From contig JAGOVD010000006.1 in assembly GCA_018060905.1 (NCBI GenBank), positions 1 through 22,584 of the forward strand: a DNA stretch of 22,584 nucleotides, in the 5' to 3' direction. This document shows positions 1 through 7,755 of this stretch, in pieces. The position numbers and the translations under genes were made by a program. Origin of the DNA: Minisyncoccota bacterium. GTDB taxonomy: Bacteria > Patescibacteriota > Minisyncoccia > Phycocordibacterales > UBA9973. A model generated the notes under the pieces. It saw only the letters and a list, made by a program, of their open reading frames with translations, ran no database searches and was not told where the DNA came from. Numbering within the stretch: the first letter of the stretch is position 1; each line of letters opens with the position of its first letter.

Positions 1-2631
1 CTTCTCCAGAGCAAGCCCCACCAGAATCTTGAGGGTGCGGCACGACATACTATCGAACAGTACGCAGATGCAGAAGCAAAAGACTTCATTCATGAAACTG
101 CGGTACTTGCCCCGCACGAAGCAGAGCGCATCGTCCTTCGTCTCAAACCAGAAGCGCACGATCAAAAGATCGAGGAACTCTTTGGGATTATGCTCTCCAA
201 AGGTATCAAGAACGCGCTCGATGTCGTCGCCGCTATGAACGACCCGCACCTCACCGATGACTTCCATCGTTTCCTTGTGCAGTATCTGCACACTATCGGC
301 GCAATCCCTGGCCTCAAAGAACGAAGTGCACTCAAAGAAGAGCTCCAGCACCGTCTCTTTGTCGTGACGCTCGCTGCAGGGGCAACTGACGACAAGATTG
401 ATTTCAAAAACTTTATTCAGGCGATGAAACAATTCTACATGGGCATGCTCGCAACCATCAGTGCAGACCCTGACTATTACGTACTCGAGCTCGCGGTGCA
501 AAACAACGGTCGCGACATCGGACTCTACGCCTCAGTACCGAGTGTACATGAGAGTACGTTTGAAAAGCTCGTTCACGCATACTACCCCACTGCAATCATT
601 GATGAAGTCGTCGATGACTACAACATTTTCAACGCAACCGGTTCGGGTATTGCTGCCAGCGTTGCAGGACTCAAGGAGCCGGCGATATTCCCACTCAACA
701 CCGATACTGCGTTTGAACACGACCCGCTCGCAGCGCTCATCGGCTCACTCTCACAGCTCGAAGCAGATGGCGAAGGTGCTGCGATCCAGATCATCATTTC
801 AAATGATACGACCAACAACAACGCGCTCTACACATCAGTTATCGACAGCGCACAAAAAGGTGGCACCACCGTCAAAGAGCTCTACAAAGACGCAACTGCA
901 TCCATTGGTCGCGAGCTCGGCAAGGGCCTCATGGCGTTTTTTGAAAAGGACAAAACAGATGATGAAAAAGAAAAAAAGGTTGATACTCGTGGGATTGAAT
1001 TTGCTACCGCCAAGGCAAAAAGCCAGACACTCACTGCGGGTATCCGCATCATTGCGACCGGTGTGACCGTCGAGCGCGCGACAAGTATCCTCAGTACGAT
1101 CAAAGCGTCCTTTGCACAGTTCACACTCCCCAACTCAAACACACTCATATGGCATGACGTACGCGCATCCAACCTCACGCCCTTCGTTCACGACTTCACG
1201 TTTCGCACACGAAACAATGCCGAACAGCTCTCGCTGAACGTCGATGAGCTCGCCACACTCTTTCACTTCCCTGTCGGCTTCCTCGCAGCTCCTGAGCTGA
1301 AAGAGTCGTCTGCGGCAAGTGCACCTGCCCCTGTCTTTGCAGCAGCTCCAAAAAGTATCGTCATCGGTACCAACACATATCGCGGACAAACGACTGACGT
1401 CCTCTTTGCCAAAGAAGACCGTGTTCGTCATACCTATGTCATCGGACAGACCGGTACTGGTAAGACTGTGTTTCTATTAAACATGATCATACAGGATATC
1501 AAAAATGGTGATGGCGTCTGCTTCATCGACCCACACGGCAATGATATCGAAAAAATACTGGCAAATATCCCTCCAGAGCGCATCGACGACGTCATCTACT
1601 TTGACCCTGCGTACACTGCACGTCCGATGGGGCTCAACATGCTTGAATATGATGCCAACTACCCAGAACAAAAGATCTTCGTCATCAATGAACTCCTCTC
1701 TATTTTCAACAAGCTCTTCGATATGAAAACTGCGGGTGGACCAATGTTTGAGCAATACTTCCGCAATTCTGCAGGACTGGTCATGGAGGACCCTGCATCT
1801 GGATCAACACTCTTGGAGATCGGCCGTGTCCTCACCGACAAGCCGTTTCGCGATATGAAGCTTTCAAAATGTAACAACCCGATCATCAAGCAGTTCTGGC
1901 AAAATGCCGAAAAGACAACGGGTGAATCCGCACTTGCCAACTTCGTCCCCTACATCACCAACAAATTTGACGTCTTCATCTCCAACGACATCATGCGCCC
2001 TGTTGTTGCACAGCAAGAGAGCGTGCTCAACTTCCGCGAGATTATGGACAAGAAAAAGATACTCCTGGTCAATCTTTCCAAGGGCCGTCTCGGTGATATC
2101 AACTCAAACCTCATTGGACTTCTCTTGGTCGGCAAGATCACGATGGCAGCACTCTCTCGTGTCGACATCGTCGGCAAAAGCGAGGTCAACGACTTCTACC
2201 TCTACATCGATGAGTTCCAAAACGTCACCACTGACTCTATCTCCACGATCCTCTCTGAGGCCCGCAAATACCGTCTCTCGCTCAATGTCGCGCACCAGTA
2301 TATCGAACAGCTCGAAGAAGGTATCAAAAATGCGATCTTTGGGAACGTCGGTACCATGGTCATCCACCGCGTCTCTCCAGAAAATGCAGACATCTTTGAA
2401 AAGCAACTTGCCCCGACCTTCACCCCTGCTGACGTCATCAAACAAGAAAACCTCAACTGTTACATCAAAATGCTCGTCGGTGGCGTGCCAGTCAAGGCAT
2501 TCAACTCCAAAACACCGTACCCTCCTGCAGGCAATCCTGTGGTCGCCGAGAAACTCAAAGAGCTCTCCTACCTCAAGTACGGCCGTCCCCGAGAAGAAGT
2601 CGAAGCCGAAATCATGGCCCGGTACCAGTAG
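1..2631 (+). CDS. HerA/VirD4-like secretion or conjugation ATPase, 5' end cut by window
   Basis: The frame is open from base 1 with no stop before the first ATG at 190, so the gene very likely starts outside the window; 876 codons are visible. About 350 N-terminal residues have no motif I recognise. An Ala/Pro-rich linker (SSAASAPAPVF) follows, then a RecA-type ATPase: Walker A GQTGTGKT (visible residues 482-489), FIDPHGN just after it, and Walker B LYIDEFQN with D737/E738. The C-terminal part (LNVAHQYIEQL, then FGNVGTMVIHRVS) resembles the TraM-recognition region of TraD/TraG coupling proteins. Such ATPases drive DNA or protein transfer at the membrane. No transmembrane helix is seen in the visible part, so it is probably a peripheral cytoplasmic motor. 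CPR genomes commonly carry such proteins beside type IV pilus or secretion genes; none are visible here. Family call is firm, substrate unknown. Confidence 0.85.
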   Translation, partial: LLQSKPHQNLEGAARHTIEQYADAEAKDFIHETAVLAPHEAERIVLRLKPEAHDQKIEELFGIMLSKGIKNALDVVAAMNDPHLTDDFHRFLVQYLHTIGAIPGLKERSALKEELQHRLFVVTLAAGATDDKIDFKNFIQAMKQFYMGMLATISADPDYYVLELAVQNNGRDIGLYASVPSVHESTFEKLVHAYYPTAIIDEVVDDYNIFNATGSGIAASVAGLKEPAIFPLNTDTAFEHDPLAALIGSLSQLEADGEGAAIQIIISNDTTNNNALYTSVIDSAQKGGTTVKELYKDATASIGRELGKGLMAFFEKDKTDDEKEKKVDTRGIEFATAKAKSQTLTAGIRIIATGVTVERATSILSTIKASFAQFTLPNSNTLIWHDVRASNLTPFVHDFTFRTRNNAEQLSLNVDELATLFHFPVGFLAAPELKESSAASAPAPVFAAAPKSIVIGTNTYRGQTTDVLFAKEDRVRHTYVIGQTGTGKTVFLLNMIIQDIKNGDGVCFIDPHGNDIEKILANIPPERIDDVIYFDPAYTARPMGLNMLEYDANYPEQKIFVINELLSIFNKLFDMKTAGGPMFEQYFRNSAGLVMEDPASGSTLLEIGRVLTDKPFRDMKLSKCNNPIIKQFWQNAEKTTGESALANFVPYITNKFDVFISNDIMRPVVAQQESVLNFREIMDKKKILLVNLSKGRLGDINSNLIGLLLVGKITMAALSRVDIVGKSEVNDFYLYIDEFQNVTTDSISTILSEARKYRLSLNVAHQYIEQLEEGIKNAIFGNVGTMVIHRVSPENADIFEKQLAPTFTPADVIKQENLNCYIKMLVGGVPVKAFNSKTPYPPAGNPVVAEKLKELSYLKYGRPREEVEAEIMARYQ

Positions 2632-2638
2632 TGCATGC

Positions 2639-2644
2639 TATAGT
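2639..2644 (+). promoter_or_regulatory. Extended -10 box of the 2653 gene
   Basis: TGC-TATAGT, with the hexamer ending 8 nt before the ATG at 2653. No Shine-Dalgarno site could fit a normal leader, so the mRNA is leaderless or nearly so. No good -35 is seen, which is usual for extended -10 promoters. Confidence 0.6.
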
Positions 2645-2652
2645 GTGGGGGT

Positions 2653-3672
2653 ATGAATACAGCAGAAAACCCTTCGAGAAACAACGAGAATGAAGTAGAA
2701 AAATTTGATGCCAGCCCTGTTTCTTCTGAAACGGAGTTTAAATCATATAAAATAATGGATGATAAAGAAAAAGAATTTTTTATCGCCAGTGAAAAAGCAA
2801 AGATTCAAGAACTACGCGGACAACTAGTAGAAAAATTTGAAGATACTCGCGATCCCCAAGAAAGACAAGAAGCTCCTGTAGAAGTACATCCTCCCAAAAA
2901 ACAAGAGAGTGGCTTCGGTAAGAAAATGAAAAAATGGATGATGACCCTCGGTTTTATGGGTGCCGTGGCAACTGGAAGCGCAAAATCAACTGAAACAAAC
3001 CCTGAGGATTCACTCAAACAAAATACCTCTATTGATTTTAATAATGCACGAAAGGTAAATAAAATTGCCGAAGACTACACGAAAATCAAAAAAGATAATA
3101 AGACGTACGGCTACAAAGTAACTCCTGGTAAGCAAATCGAACCTGCTAAACCTAGTGAAAATAAGGGCGGACCTGAATACGAGAAATGGCTGATAGACCA
3201 AGTTAAAAGTGGGATTTCTCCTCAACAGCTAGCTGATAATGGATATATCTCTCCTGAGAATACCGCAAAGTATGATCCGTTTTATAAAGCCCCTTCATCT
3301 GATATCGTGTACATAGAATCAGAATCAGGAAAAGAAGTGAAAGAAAATCCATTTGCTGCATTTGCTGAACAAGGTGAAATTCTTTTTAGCCCTAACAAAC
3401 ACGCTGCAGCAGAAATGTTTTATCCAGTTCGAAAAAGTTCAGATATAAAAGATGGGGGAATGCTTAATACGTCACAACAAGATGTTCTTATACGCTTTAG
3501 AAATGATTTTGGATTCACCGGTGAATACACTATTGTTAAATCAGAAGATTTACCCAAAATATTCGCGGGAAATAGGTACTTTCAATCCGATGCTGAGCTC
3601 GCAAAATTAAAAGCCAACGCATCAAAAATTACAGAAACTACTAACGGATCTAAATTAGTCGCAAGCAAATAA
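2653..3672 (+). CDS. Orphan protein, charged, AT-rich gene
   Basis: 339 residues, no family recognised. The first ~95 residues are hydrophilic and rich in E/K/D/N, with a likely helical stretch around residues 33-60. A short, weakly hydrophobic stretch (MMTLGFMGAVATGSA, about residues 96-110) follows a lysine cluster; it might be an internal membrane anchor but is marginal. The remainder is polar with no Cys-rich or catalytic motif. The gene begins 21 nt after the ATPase stop but has its own extended -10 box, and ends just before a hairpin. Codon use is clearly more AT-rich than in the ATPase (AAA, GAA, ATA favoured over CTC, CGC), which suggests different ancestry or weak selection. Its place behind the ATPase would allow a role as partner or substrate, but nothing in the sequence proves that. 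Confidence 0.75.
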   Translation: MNTAENPSRNNENEVEKFDASPVSSETEFKSYKIMDDKEKEFFIASEKAKIQELRGQLVEKFEDTRDPQERQEAPVEVHPPKKQESGFGKKMKKWMMTLGFMGAVATGSAKSTETNPEDSLKQNTSIDFNNARKVNKIAEDYTKIKKDNKTYGYKVTPGKQIEPAKPSENKGGPEYEKWLIDQVKSGISPQQLADNGYISPENTAKYDPFYKAPSSDIVYIESESGKEVKENPFAAFAEQGEILFSPNKHAAAEMFYPVRKSSDIKDGGMLNTSQQDVLIRFRNDFGFTGEYTIVKSEDLPKIFAGNRYFQSDAELAKLKANASKITETTNGSKLVASK

Positions 3673-3686
3673 CCACCTTTCATTAC

Positions 3687-3716
3687 AACCATCCCCATAC
3701 GGGGATGGTTTGGTAT
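3687..3716 (+). terminator. Hairpin after the 2653 gene
   Basis: Perfect 10-bp stem AACCATCCCC / GGGGATGGTT with loop ATAC, starting 15 nt after the stop. The T-tract is interrupted (TGGTATTTATT), so termination may be moderate. Confidence 0.65.
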
Positions 3717-3719
3717 TTA

Positions 3720-3747
3720 TTGACTTATTTGCTGAATAGGGTACTAT
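3720..3747 (+). promoter_or_regulatory. -35/-10 promoter of the 3768 gene
   Basis: TTGACT (3720-3725), 16-nt spacer, TACTAT (3742-3747); an overlapping TATATT at 3745-3750 is an alternative -10. The predicted leader is about 14 nt, A-rich, and has no Shine-Dalgarno site. Confidence 0.55.
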
Positions 3748-3767
3748 ATTAAAAAAAATATATACCC

Positions 3768-4130
3768 ATGCAAAGAAAGTTCCTCTTGATCGGCACCCCC
3801 GCCGACACCGCAGTAGAAGCTAAGAAGTTGCAAACCTTAGGGTTTGTATGGATTAAACAACTCAATAGTGCAAAGGCTATCACGACCGATCTTTTACACA
3901 AAGTTGTAGCATCAAAAATTACCGATGTTGTGTGTATCCGTACACGCAATGGCGAGACCTGTCATTGGGCGGTCCGATTAACGAATATTTTGATCGATGA
4001 AGTTCCTGTAAAAGTATTCGGGGTCAATATCCCTCCACATCATCAAAAGATCAAACACAAGGGAGCCTCTCTTTTCACCCCAATTACGTGTTCGATGGAG
4101 ATTAACCCTATAAAAAAAGAAGCTGCGTAA
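3768..4130 (+). CDS. Small orphan protein, possible Rossmann-like fold
   Basis: 120 residues, no family recognised with confidence. It starts with a beta-strand-like segment (KFLLIGTPA), then a helix, then a further hydrophobic strand (ITDVVCIRTRNGE), a helix (WAVRLTNILIDE) and another strand (VPVKVFGV). This order, with a strand ending in an acidic residue before an AVRL helix and PVKVF strand, recalls the nucleoside 2-deoxyribosyltransferase-like/TIR-like Rossmann family. The resemblance is only of pattern and I would not assign a function. No signal peptide or membrane segment. It is a single-gene unit with its own promoter upstream and a strong terminator downstream. Confidence 0.75.
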   Translation: MQRKFLLIGTPADTAVEAKKLQTLGFVWIKQLNSAKAITTDLLHKVVASKITDVVCIRTRNGETCHWAVRLTNILIDEVPVKVFGVNIPPHHQKIKHKGASLFTPITCSMEINPIKKEAA

Positions 4131-4140
4131 AAAGCTTACT

Positions 4141-4170
4141 AAGGCTTTCACTCCGTGAAAGCCTTTTTTA
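4141..4170 (+). terminator. Rho-independent terminator after the 3768 gene
   Basis: Perfect 11-bp stem AAGGCTTTCAC / GTGAAAGCCTT with loop TCC, then six T. Confidence 0.9.
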
Positions 4171-4190
4171 TTTTCACGCCGTATAAATGA

Positions 4191-4196
4191 TACAAT
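4191..4196 (+). promoter_or_regulatory. Extended -10 box of the histidine kinase gene
   Basis: TGA-TACAAT, with 7 nt between hexamer and the ATG at 4204. The transcript should begin at or next to the start codon (leaderless). Confidence 0.6.
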
Positions 4197-4203
4197 AGTT
4201 GTA

Positions 4204-4908
4204 ATGGAAACTCCCCAGCACGAGCCCCAAGAAAAGATCGATTTCTTCCTCGTGTCTGCGCACGAGCTCCGCACCTCGCTCTCAGCGATGAAATGGATGT
4301 TCCAAATGCTCCTCGATGGCGACTTTGGCTCACTCAACGAAACACAGTCTGCCATGCTCAAACAGGCCCGGACAGCAAACGAGCGCATGATACAGCTCGT
4401 CAATGATACGATGATAGTCATCAACACTGAGGGTAGCTCTATCACCTATCAATCCCTCCCTGTCTCACTCTCATCGCTCACCGAAGAATCCATCAAAGAT
4501 TTCACGAGCGAGGCAGCATCCAAGGGAATGCATTTGCGCTACACGCCACCACCGTCACCAGTGATAGTCATCGGAGACCCCGACAAACTCCGCATCGCAC
4601 TCCACAACCTCCTCGAGAACGCCATCAAGTATGGCAACTCCGATACGGATATCACACTCTCGCTTACGATAGCTACTACGAATGCTGTGCTCACCGTAGC
4701 CGATCGCGGGATCGTCATACCATCCGATGAGCAGCCCAAGATATTTGAGAAATTCTTCCGCGCTTCCAATACAAAAGAAACGTATGCAGGAGTGGGACTC
4801 GGCCTCTATGCCACCAAACACATCATTGAGCGTCAGGGTGGCACGCTCGCCTTCACAAGTACTCCTGAGACTGGAACGACGTTTATCCTTTCACTCCCTA
4901 TCGGCTAA
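4204..4908 (+). CDS. Soluble sensor histidine kinase without a sensor domain
   Basis: 234 residues. The dimerisation/phosphoacceptor helix comes almost at once: AHELRTSL with the phospho-accepting His20 (the usual Pro after RT is Ser). The ATPase domain has the N-box LHNLLENAIKYG (N135, N139), a G1 box read as DRGIVIP (D167; the second glycine of DxGxG is Val), an F-box (IFEKFF, 180-185) and the G2 box GVGLGL (196-201), followed by the usual GTxFxxxLP end. There is no transmembrane helix, PAS or HAMP domain, so it must receive its signal from a cytoplasmic partner or act constitutively. The receiver protein gene starts 40 nt downstream and is the obvious partner. Family call is certain; the stimulus is unknown. 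Confidence 0.92.
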   Translation: METPQHEPQEKIDFFLVSAHELRTSLSAMKWMFQMLLDGDFGSLNETQSAMLKQARTANERMIQLVNDTMIVINTEGSSITYQSLPVSLSSLTEESIKDFTSEAASKGMHLRYTPPPSPVIVIGDPDKLRIALHNLLENAIKYGNSDTDITLSLTIATTNAVLTVADRGIVIPSDEQPKIFEKFFRASNTKETYAGVGLGLYATKHIIERQGGTLAFTSTPETGTTFILSLPIG

Positions 4909-4934
4909 TCGCTTTGCAAAACGAGACTTTGGGG

Positions 4935-4940
4935 TATACT
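4935..4940 (+). promoter_or_regulatory. -10 box of the response regulator gene
   Basis: TATACT ends 8 nt before the ATG at 4949. A weak TTGCAA (4914-4919) stands 15 nt upstream. The receiver can be transcribed independently of the kinase, again nearly leaderless. Confidence 0.55.
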
Positions 4941-4948
4941 GCCTATAT

Positions 4949-5320
4949 ATGAAAAAAATCCTGATCATCGAAGACGACTCATTTTTGAAAAACCTCGAAA
5001 GCTCCAAGTTCACTCATGAAGGGTTTGAAGTTGCAACCGCGACAAACCAAGCAGAGATCGAAGCTGTTATGGCAACAGGGCTCCCGACCATTATCCTTCT
5101 CGACCTCATGCTCCCTGATGTTGATGGCTTTGAGCTCCTCACACGCTTCAAGGCAGATGACGCAACGAAAGGAATCCCTGTCATCGTGTTCTCGAACCTC
5201 TCTGATGACGCTGAGATGAAGCGCGTCCTCGATGCAGGCGCTGCTGAGTTCATGGTTAAATCAAACTTTACCCTCAGTGATGTTATCGAAAAGATCAACG
5301 CACTCATCCCGACAGAGTAA
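4949..5320 (+). CDS. Stand-alone receiver (CheY-like) response regulator
   Basis: 123 residues forming one receiver domain: acidic pair in IIEDD (D9, D10), phosphoacceptor D52 in LLDLMLPDVDG, Ser82 in the VFSNLSD switch position and the conserved Lys104 in FMVKS. There is no DNA-binding or enzymatic output domain, so output is probably through protein contact or phosphotransfer. The frame stays open into the kinase gene back to 4727, but MKKILIIEDD is the normal receiver N-terminus and the -10 box lies just upstream, so ATG 4949 is chosen. It probably accepts phosphate from the kinase encoded immediately upstream. Confidence 0.92.
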   Translation: MKKILIIEDDSFLKNLESSKFTHEGFEVATATNQAEIEAVMATGLPTIILLDLMLPDVDGFELLTRFKADDATKGIPVIVFSNLSDDAEMKRVLDAGAAEFMVKSNFTLSDVIEKINALIPTE

Positions 5321-5331
5321 CCCCTCCATAC

Positions 5332-5383
5332 AAAAATCCCCCGTGAAATGCTCTTCAGAGCGCATCTCACGGGGGATTTTTTT
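5332..5383. terminator. Bidirectional terminator between convergent genes
   Basis: Long stem with AAAAATCCCCCGTGA on one side and TCACGGGGGATTTTT on the other, extended inward by further pairing (ATGC/GCAT) with one mismatch. It has T-tracts in both directions and serves both the response regulator (+) and the large envelope gene (-). Confidence 0.9.
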
Positions 5384-5384
5384 G

Positions 5385-7709
5385 CTATACCTTAAAGTCG
5401 TGCTTGAGGTATCCCTTTTTGATTTCGATTTCATCAGGTACGTGTACTGGTGTATATGACTGATCGGGGTTTTTACGATCAACGACGACGTGGTAGTTAC
5501 CGTTGGCAACAAGTGCGTAGTACTTGCCGGTACGGTCAGCAACCTTGTGTGTGATTTCTTTGTTGGTCACATTCGAAACAATACGGACCACGCTGAATGG
5601 CAGCGGCATATCTGTCACAGTGTCCGCAACACTTCCGGTCGGACGTACCTGGAATCCAAATATTCTCAAAAGCGCCATGATGACGTATACCGACATCAAT
5701 ACGATATTGAATGTTGAAGGGACAATCACGGTTGAAACTCCCGTAATGATGAATCCGATAATGAAGAGTGTCCCAGAGATGCGCGCGACGAGGAGGTCTC
5801 GGCGTTTGTAGCTACGCAAACGGTGCTGTTCGTTTTTTGCGTATTCGTTCCAGTCAAAATTGAGCTGGTCGAGCGGGATATCCCGAGCAATGATACCTCC
5901 TTCTTCAGTGACGACGATTGGCCCTCCAAAGTAGAGATCTTTGTACAGTTCATCCTCCATCTTGCCTGCGAGTTTCTTTGACGGGAACTCGTAGTTGGTC
6001 TTGTTGGCGATGATTGTATAGGTGCCTGGAGGGACTGCAAAGCCATAGCGCCCATCAATATCAGTGATAGATGTTGCGACTTCATTGCCCGCCATATCCA
6101 TCAACACCACATAGGCAGGATCAATCGGCTGCTTCGTCACACTATCGTAGACCGTCCCCCACGGGTTACTCTTCTTTTTGATACCGAGCGCTACGAGTAG
6201 GAGTGACCATAGTCGCATGAGAAGGAGGAGGAGGTCATAGAGTGAAAACGGGTTGGCGATAAGAAACGAAACTACTCCAGCGACACCAATAGCCGCAATA
6301 CCTGCGATTTTTGCTGTTTCACCAACGATACCTGTGAGGATATCTCTCACTGCCCCACCAATAACGTCTATTCTCCTTGGGCCATCAATAGGGTGGCACA
6401 AGTTGGGATACGTTTCGCAGTATGTCGAACCTTCGAGACACTCTGGATCGTTGGGATATTCATCACAAAAATCATACTGAACGCATGCGGGATTGGTTGG
6501 ATCATTTTCACAGTCTACAGGATCGATACAGTTTGGATGTTCTGGTTCAAGGATACAAATATCAATAGGCAGATTGAATTCATCATCATCGGTCGGGGAG
6601 CCACAGCCAGGGTCTTCGGAGTCAACGAGGTCGTCTCCATCATTATCCATACCATCACTACATGCATAGCCCTCAGGATCATCTACTTCGTTGTTGTCTA
6701 TGGCTGAGTCACACCCTGGGTCTTCTCCATAGTCTCTCTTCCCATCACCATCGTTGTCCTCCCCATCGCTACATTGATATCGGTCAACGGTGATAGGGTC
6801 CGTTTCATCATTATCAAAAATACTCTCACATCCTCGGTCGTTAAGGTCTACAAATCCGTCCAAATCGTTGTCCCTACCGTCGTTACATGCATAGGGTGCC
6901 GATATAATATCAAACTCACTGGTATCATCACGATCATAGGAATAGGGGTTCGAAGCGATGCCATCAGTGTGACAACCAGGGTCTAGGTCGTCCCGCAAGT
7001 TGTCGCCATCATTATCATTCCCGTCCCGACACTGCGGGGTACTTCCACCACTACTTCCTCCCGAGCTCTCATTGTCATCTGTTGCACTACTACATCCCGA
7101 ATCTGCGGGATAGTCGATGTCACCATCATTATCATTATCAATGCCGTCATTACACTGGTATGTGCTTGATGGATCCCAGTCGGTCTTTACACAACTTGTA
7201 GGACTTGAGCAGTCAAACTTGATCCAGCCATAATTTTCTGCCCATGCATATCCTGCATTGCCAAGTGTACCTCCAAATTCACCTCCAGTGATCTTGACCG
7301 TTGAGATCAAGGGGTTGGTAAATGGCCCAAAATTCACCCAGCCTGCATTCTCACCCCATGCATACCCCGACAGGAGTCCGCCTGCTGTGTTGGCAACCTT
7401 GAAGTTACCATTGGTTGCACTACACCCACTCGTCGTATCCGCACAGTTCATAACGATCCATCCGATACCTTCACCCCATGCCCATCCTCGAAGTTCGGTA
7501 CTTGAAACGGTGATATTTTTTGATGACTGAGTGGTGAATTTACCAAAATTGAGCGTTGTCGCAACACCGAGATCAGTGTTTTCTATTTGTGCCTTGTACG
7601 AACCAAGGTTGTTGGGGTCGATGGTGCCGAGTGTTGCCGATGCATGAGTACTCGCATATATACCAAATACAAGAATGATTACAACAAAAAATGCCCGATA
7701 TAGTTTCAT
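5385..7709 (-). CDS. Exported, membrane-anchored protein with AWGEN.GW and calcium-loop repeats
   Basis: 774 residues from ATG 7709, preferred over ATG 7727 because it gives a clean signal peptide (MKLYRAFFVVIILVFG, cleavage near THASA) and a TATACT box 6 nt upstream. In order: three GWAWGEGIGW / GYAWGENAGW / GYAWAENYGW units (75-162); five Cys-bounded Asp-rich loops of the type CNDGxDNDxDG...D...GC (185-375), like MopE/thrombospondin-3 calcium loops; a Cys/Pro segment with C-x-x-x-x-P-x-x-P-x-C spacing (383-438); two hydrophobic helices (about 463-510); a carboxypeptidase-regulatory-like beta-sandwich domain (516-570); two more helices (about 640-690); and a second such domain to the end. 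A Ca2+-stabilised surface stalk held by four helices is a reasonable reading; the ligand is unknown. It follows the two S74 genes on the same strand. Confidence 0.85.
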   Translation of the reverse strand: MKLYRAFFVVIILVFGIYASTHASATLGTIDPNNLGSYKAQIENTDLGVATTLNFGKFTTQSSKNITVSSTELRGWAWGEGIGWIVMNCADTTSGCSATNGNFKVANTAGGLLSGYAWGENAGWVNFGPFTNPLISTVKITGGEFGGTLGNAGYAWAENYGWIKFDCSSPTSCVKTDWDPSSTYQCNDGIDNDNDGDIDYPADSGCSSATDDNESSGGSSGGSTPQCRDGNDNDGDNLRDDLDPGCHTDGIASNPYSYDRDDTSEFDIISAPYACNDGRDNDLDGFVDLNDRGCESIFDNDETDPITVDRYQCSDGEDNDGDGKRDYGEDPGCDSAIDNNEVDDPEGYACSDGMDNDGDDLVDSEDPGCGSPTDDDEFNLPIDICILEPEHPNCIDPVDCENDPTNPACVQYDFCDEYPNDPECLEGSTYCETYPNLCHPIDGPRRIDVIGGAVRDILTGIVGETAKIAGIAAIGVAGVVSFLIANPFSLYDLLLLLMRLWSLLLVALGIKKKSNPWGTVYDSVTKQPIDPAYVVLMDMAGNEVATSITDIDGRYGFAVPPGTYTIIANKTNYEFPSKKLAGKMEDELYKDLYFGGPIVVTEEGGIIARDIPLDQLNFDWNEYAKNEQHRLRSYKRRDLLVARISGTLFIIGFIITGVSTVIVPSTFNIVLMSVYVIMALLRIFGFQVRPTGSVADTVTDMPLPFSVVRIVSNVTNKEITHKVADRTGKYYALVANGNYHVVVDRKNPDQSYTPVHVPDEIEIKKGYLKHDFKV

Positions 7710-7715
7710 AGATGT

Positions 7716-7721
7716 AGTATA
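7716..7721 (-). promoter_or_regulatory. -10 box setting the start of the envelope gene
   Basis: On the minus strand TATACT lies 6 nt before ATG 7709. Transcription would begin at that ATG, which excludes the in-frame ATG at 7727 as start. Confidence 0.6.
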
Positions 7722-7755
7722 CGACATTCTCTATAATCTCGATAGACGTAGTGCA

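Noticed and set aside
4727..4948. Upstream extension of the response regulator frame into the kinase gene
   Set aside because: The extra residues overlap the kinase ATPase domain in another frame and the normal receiver N-terminus starts at 4949 with a -10 box before it.
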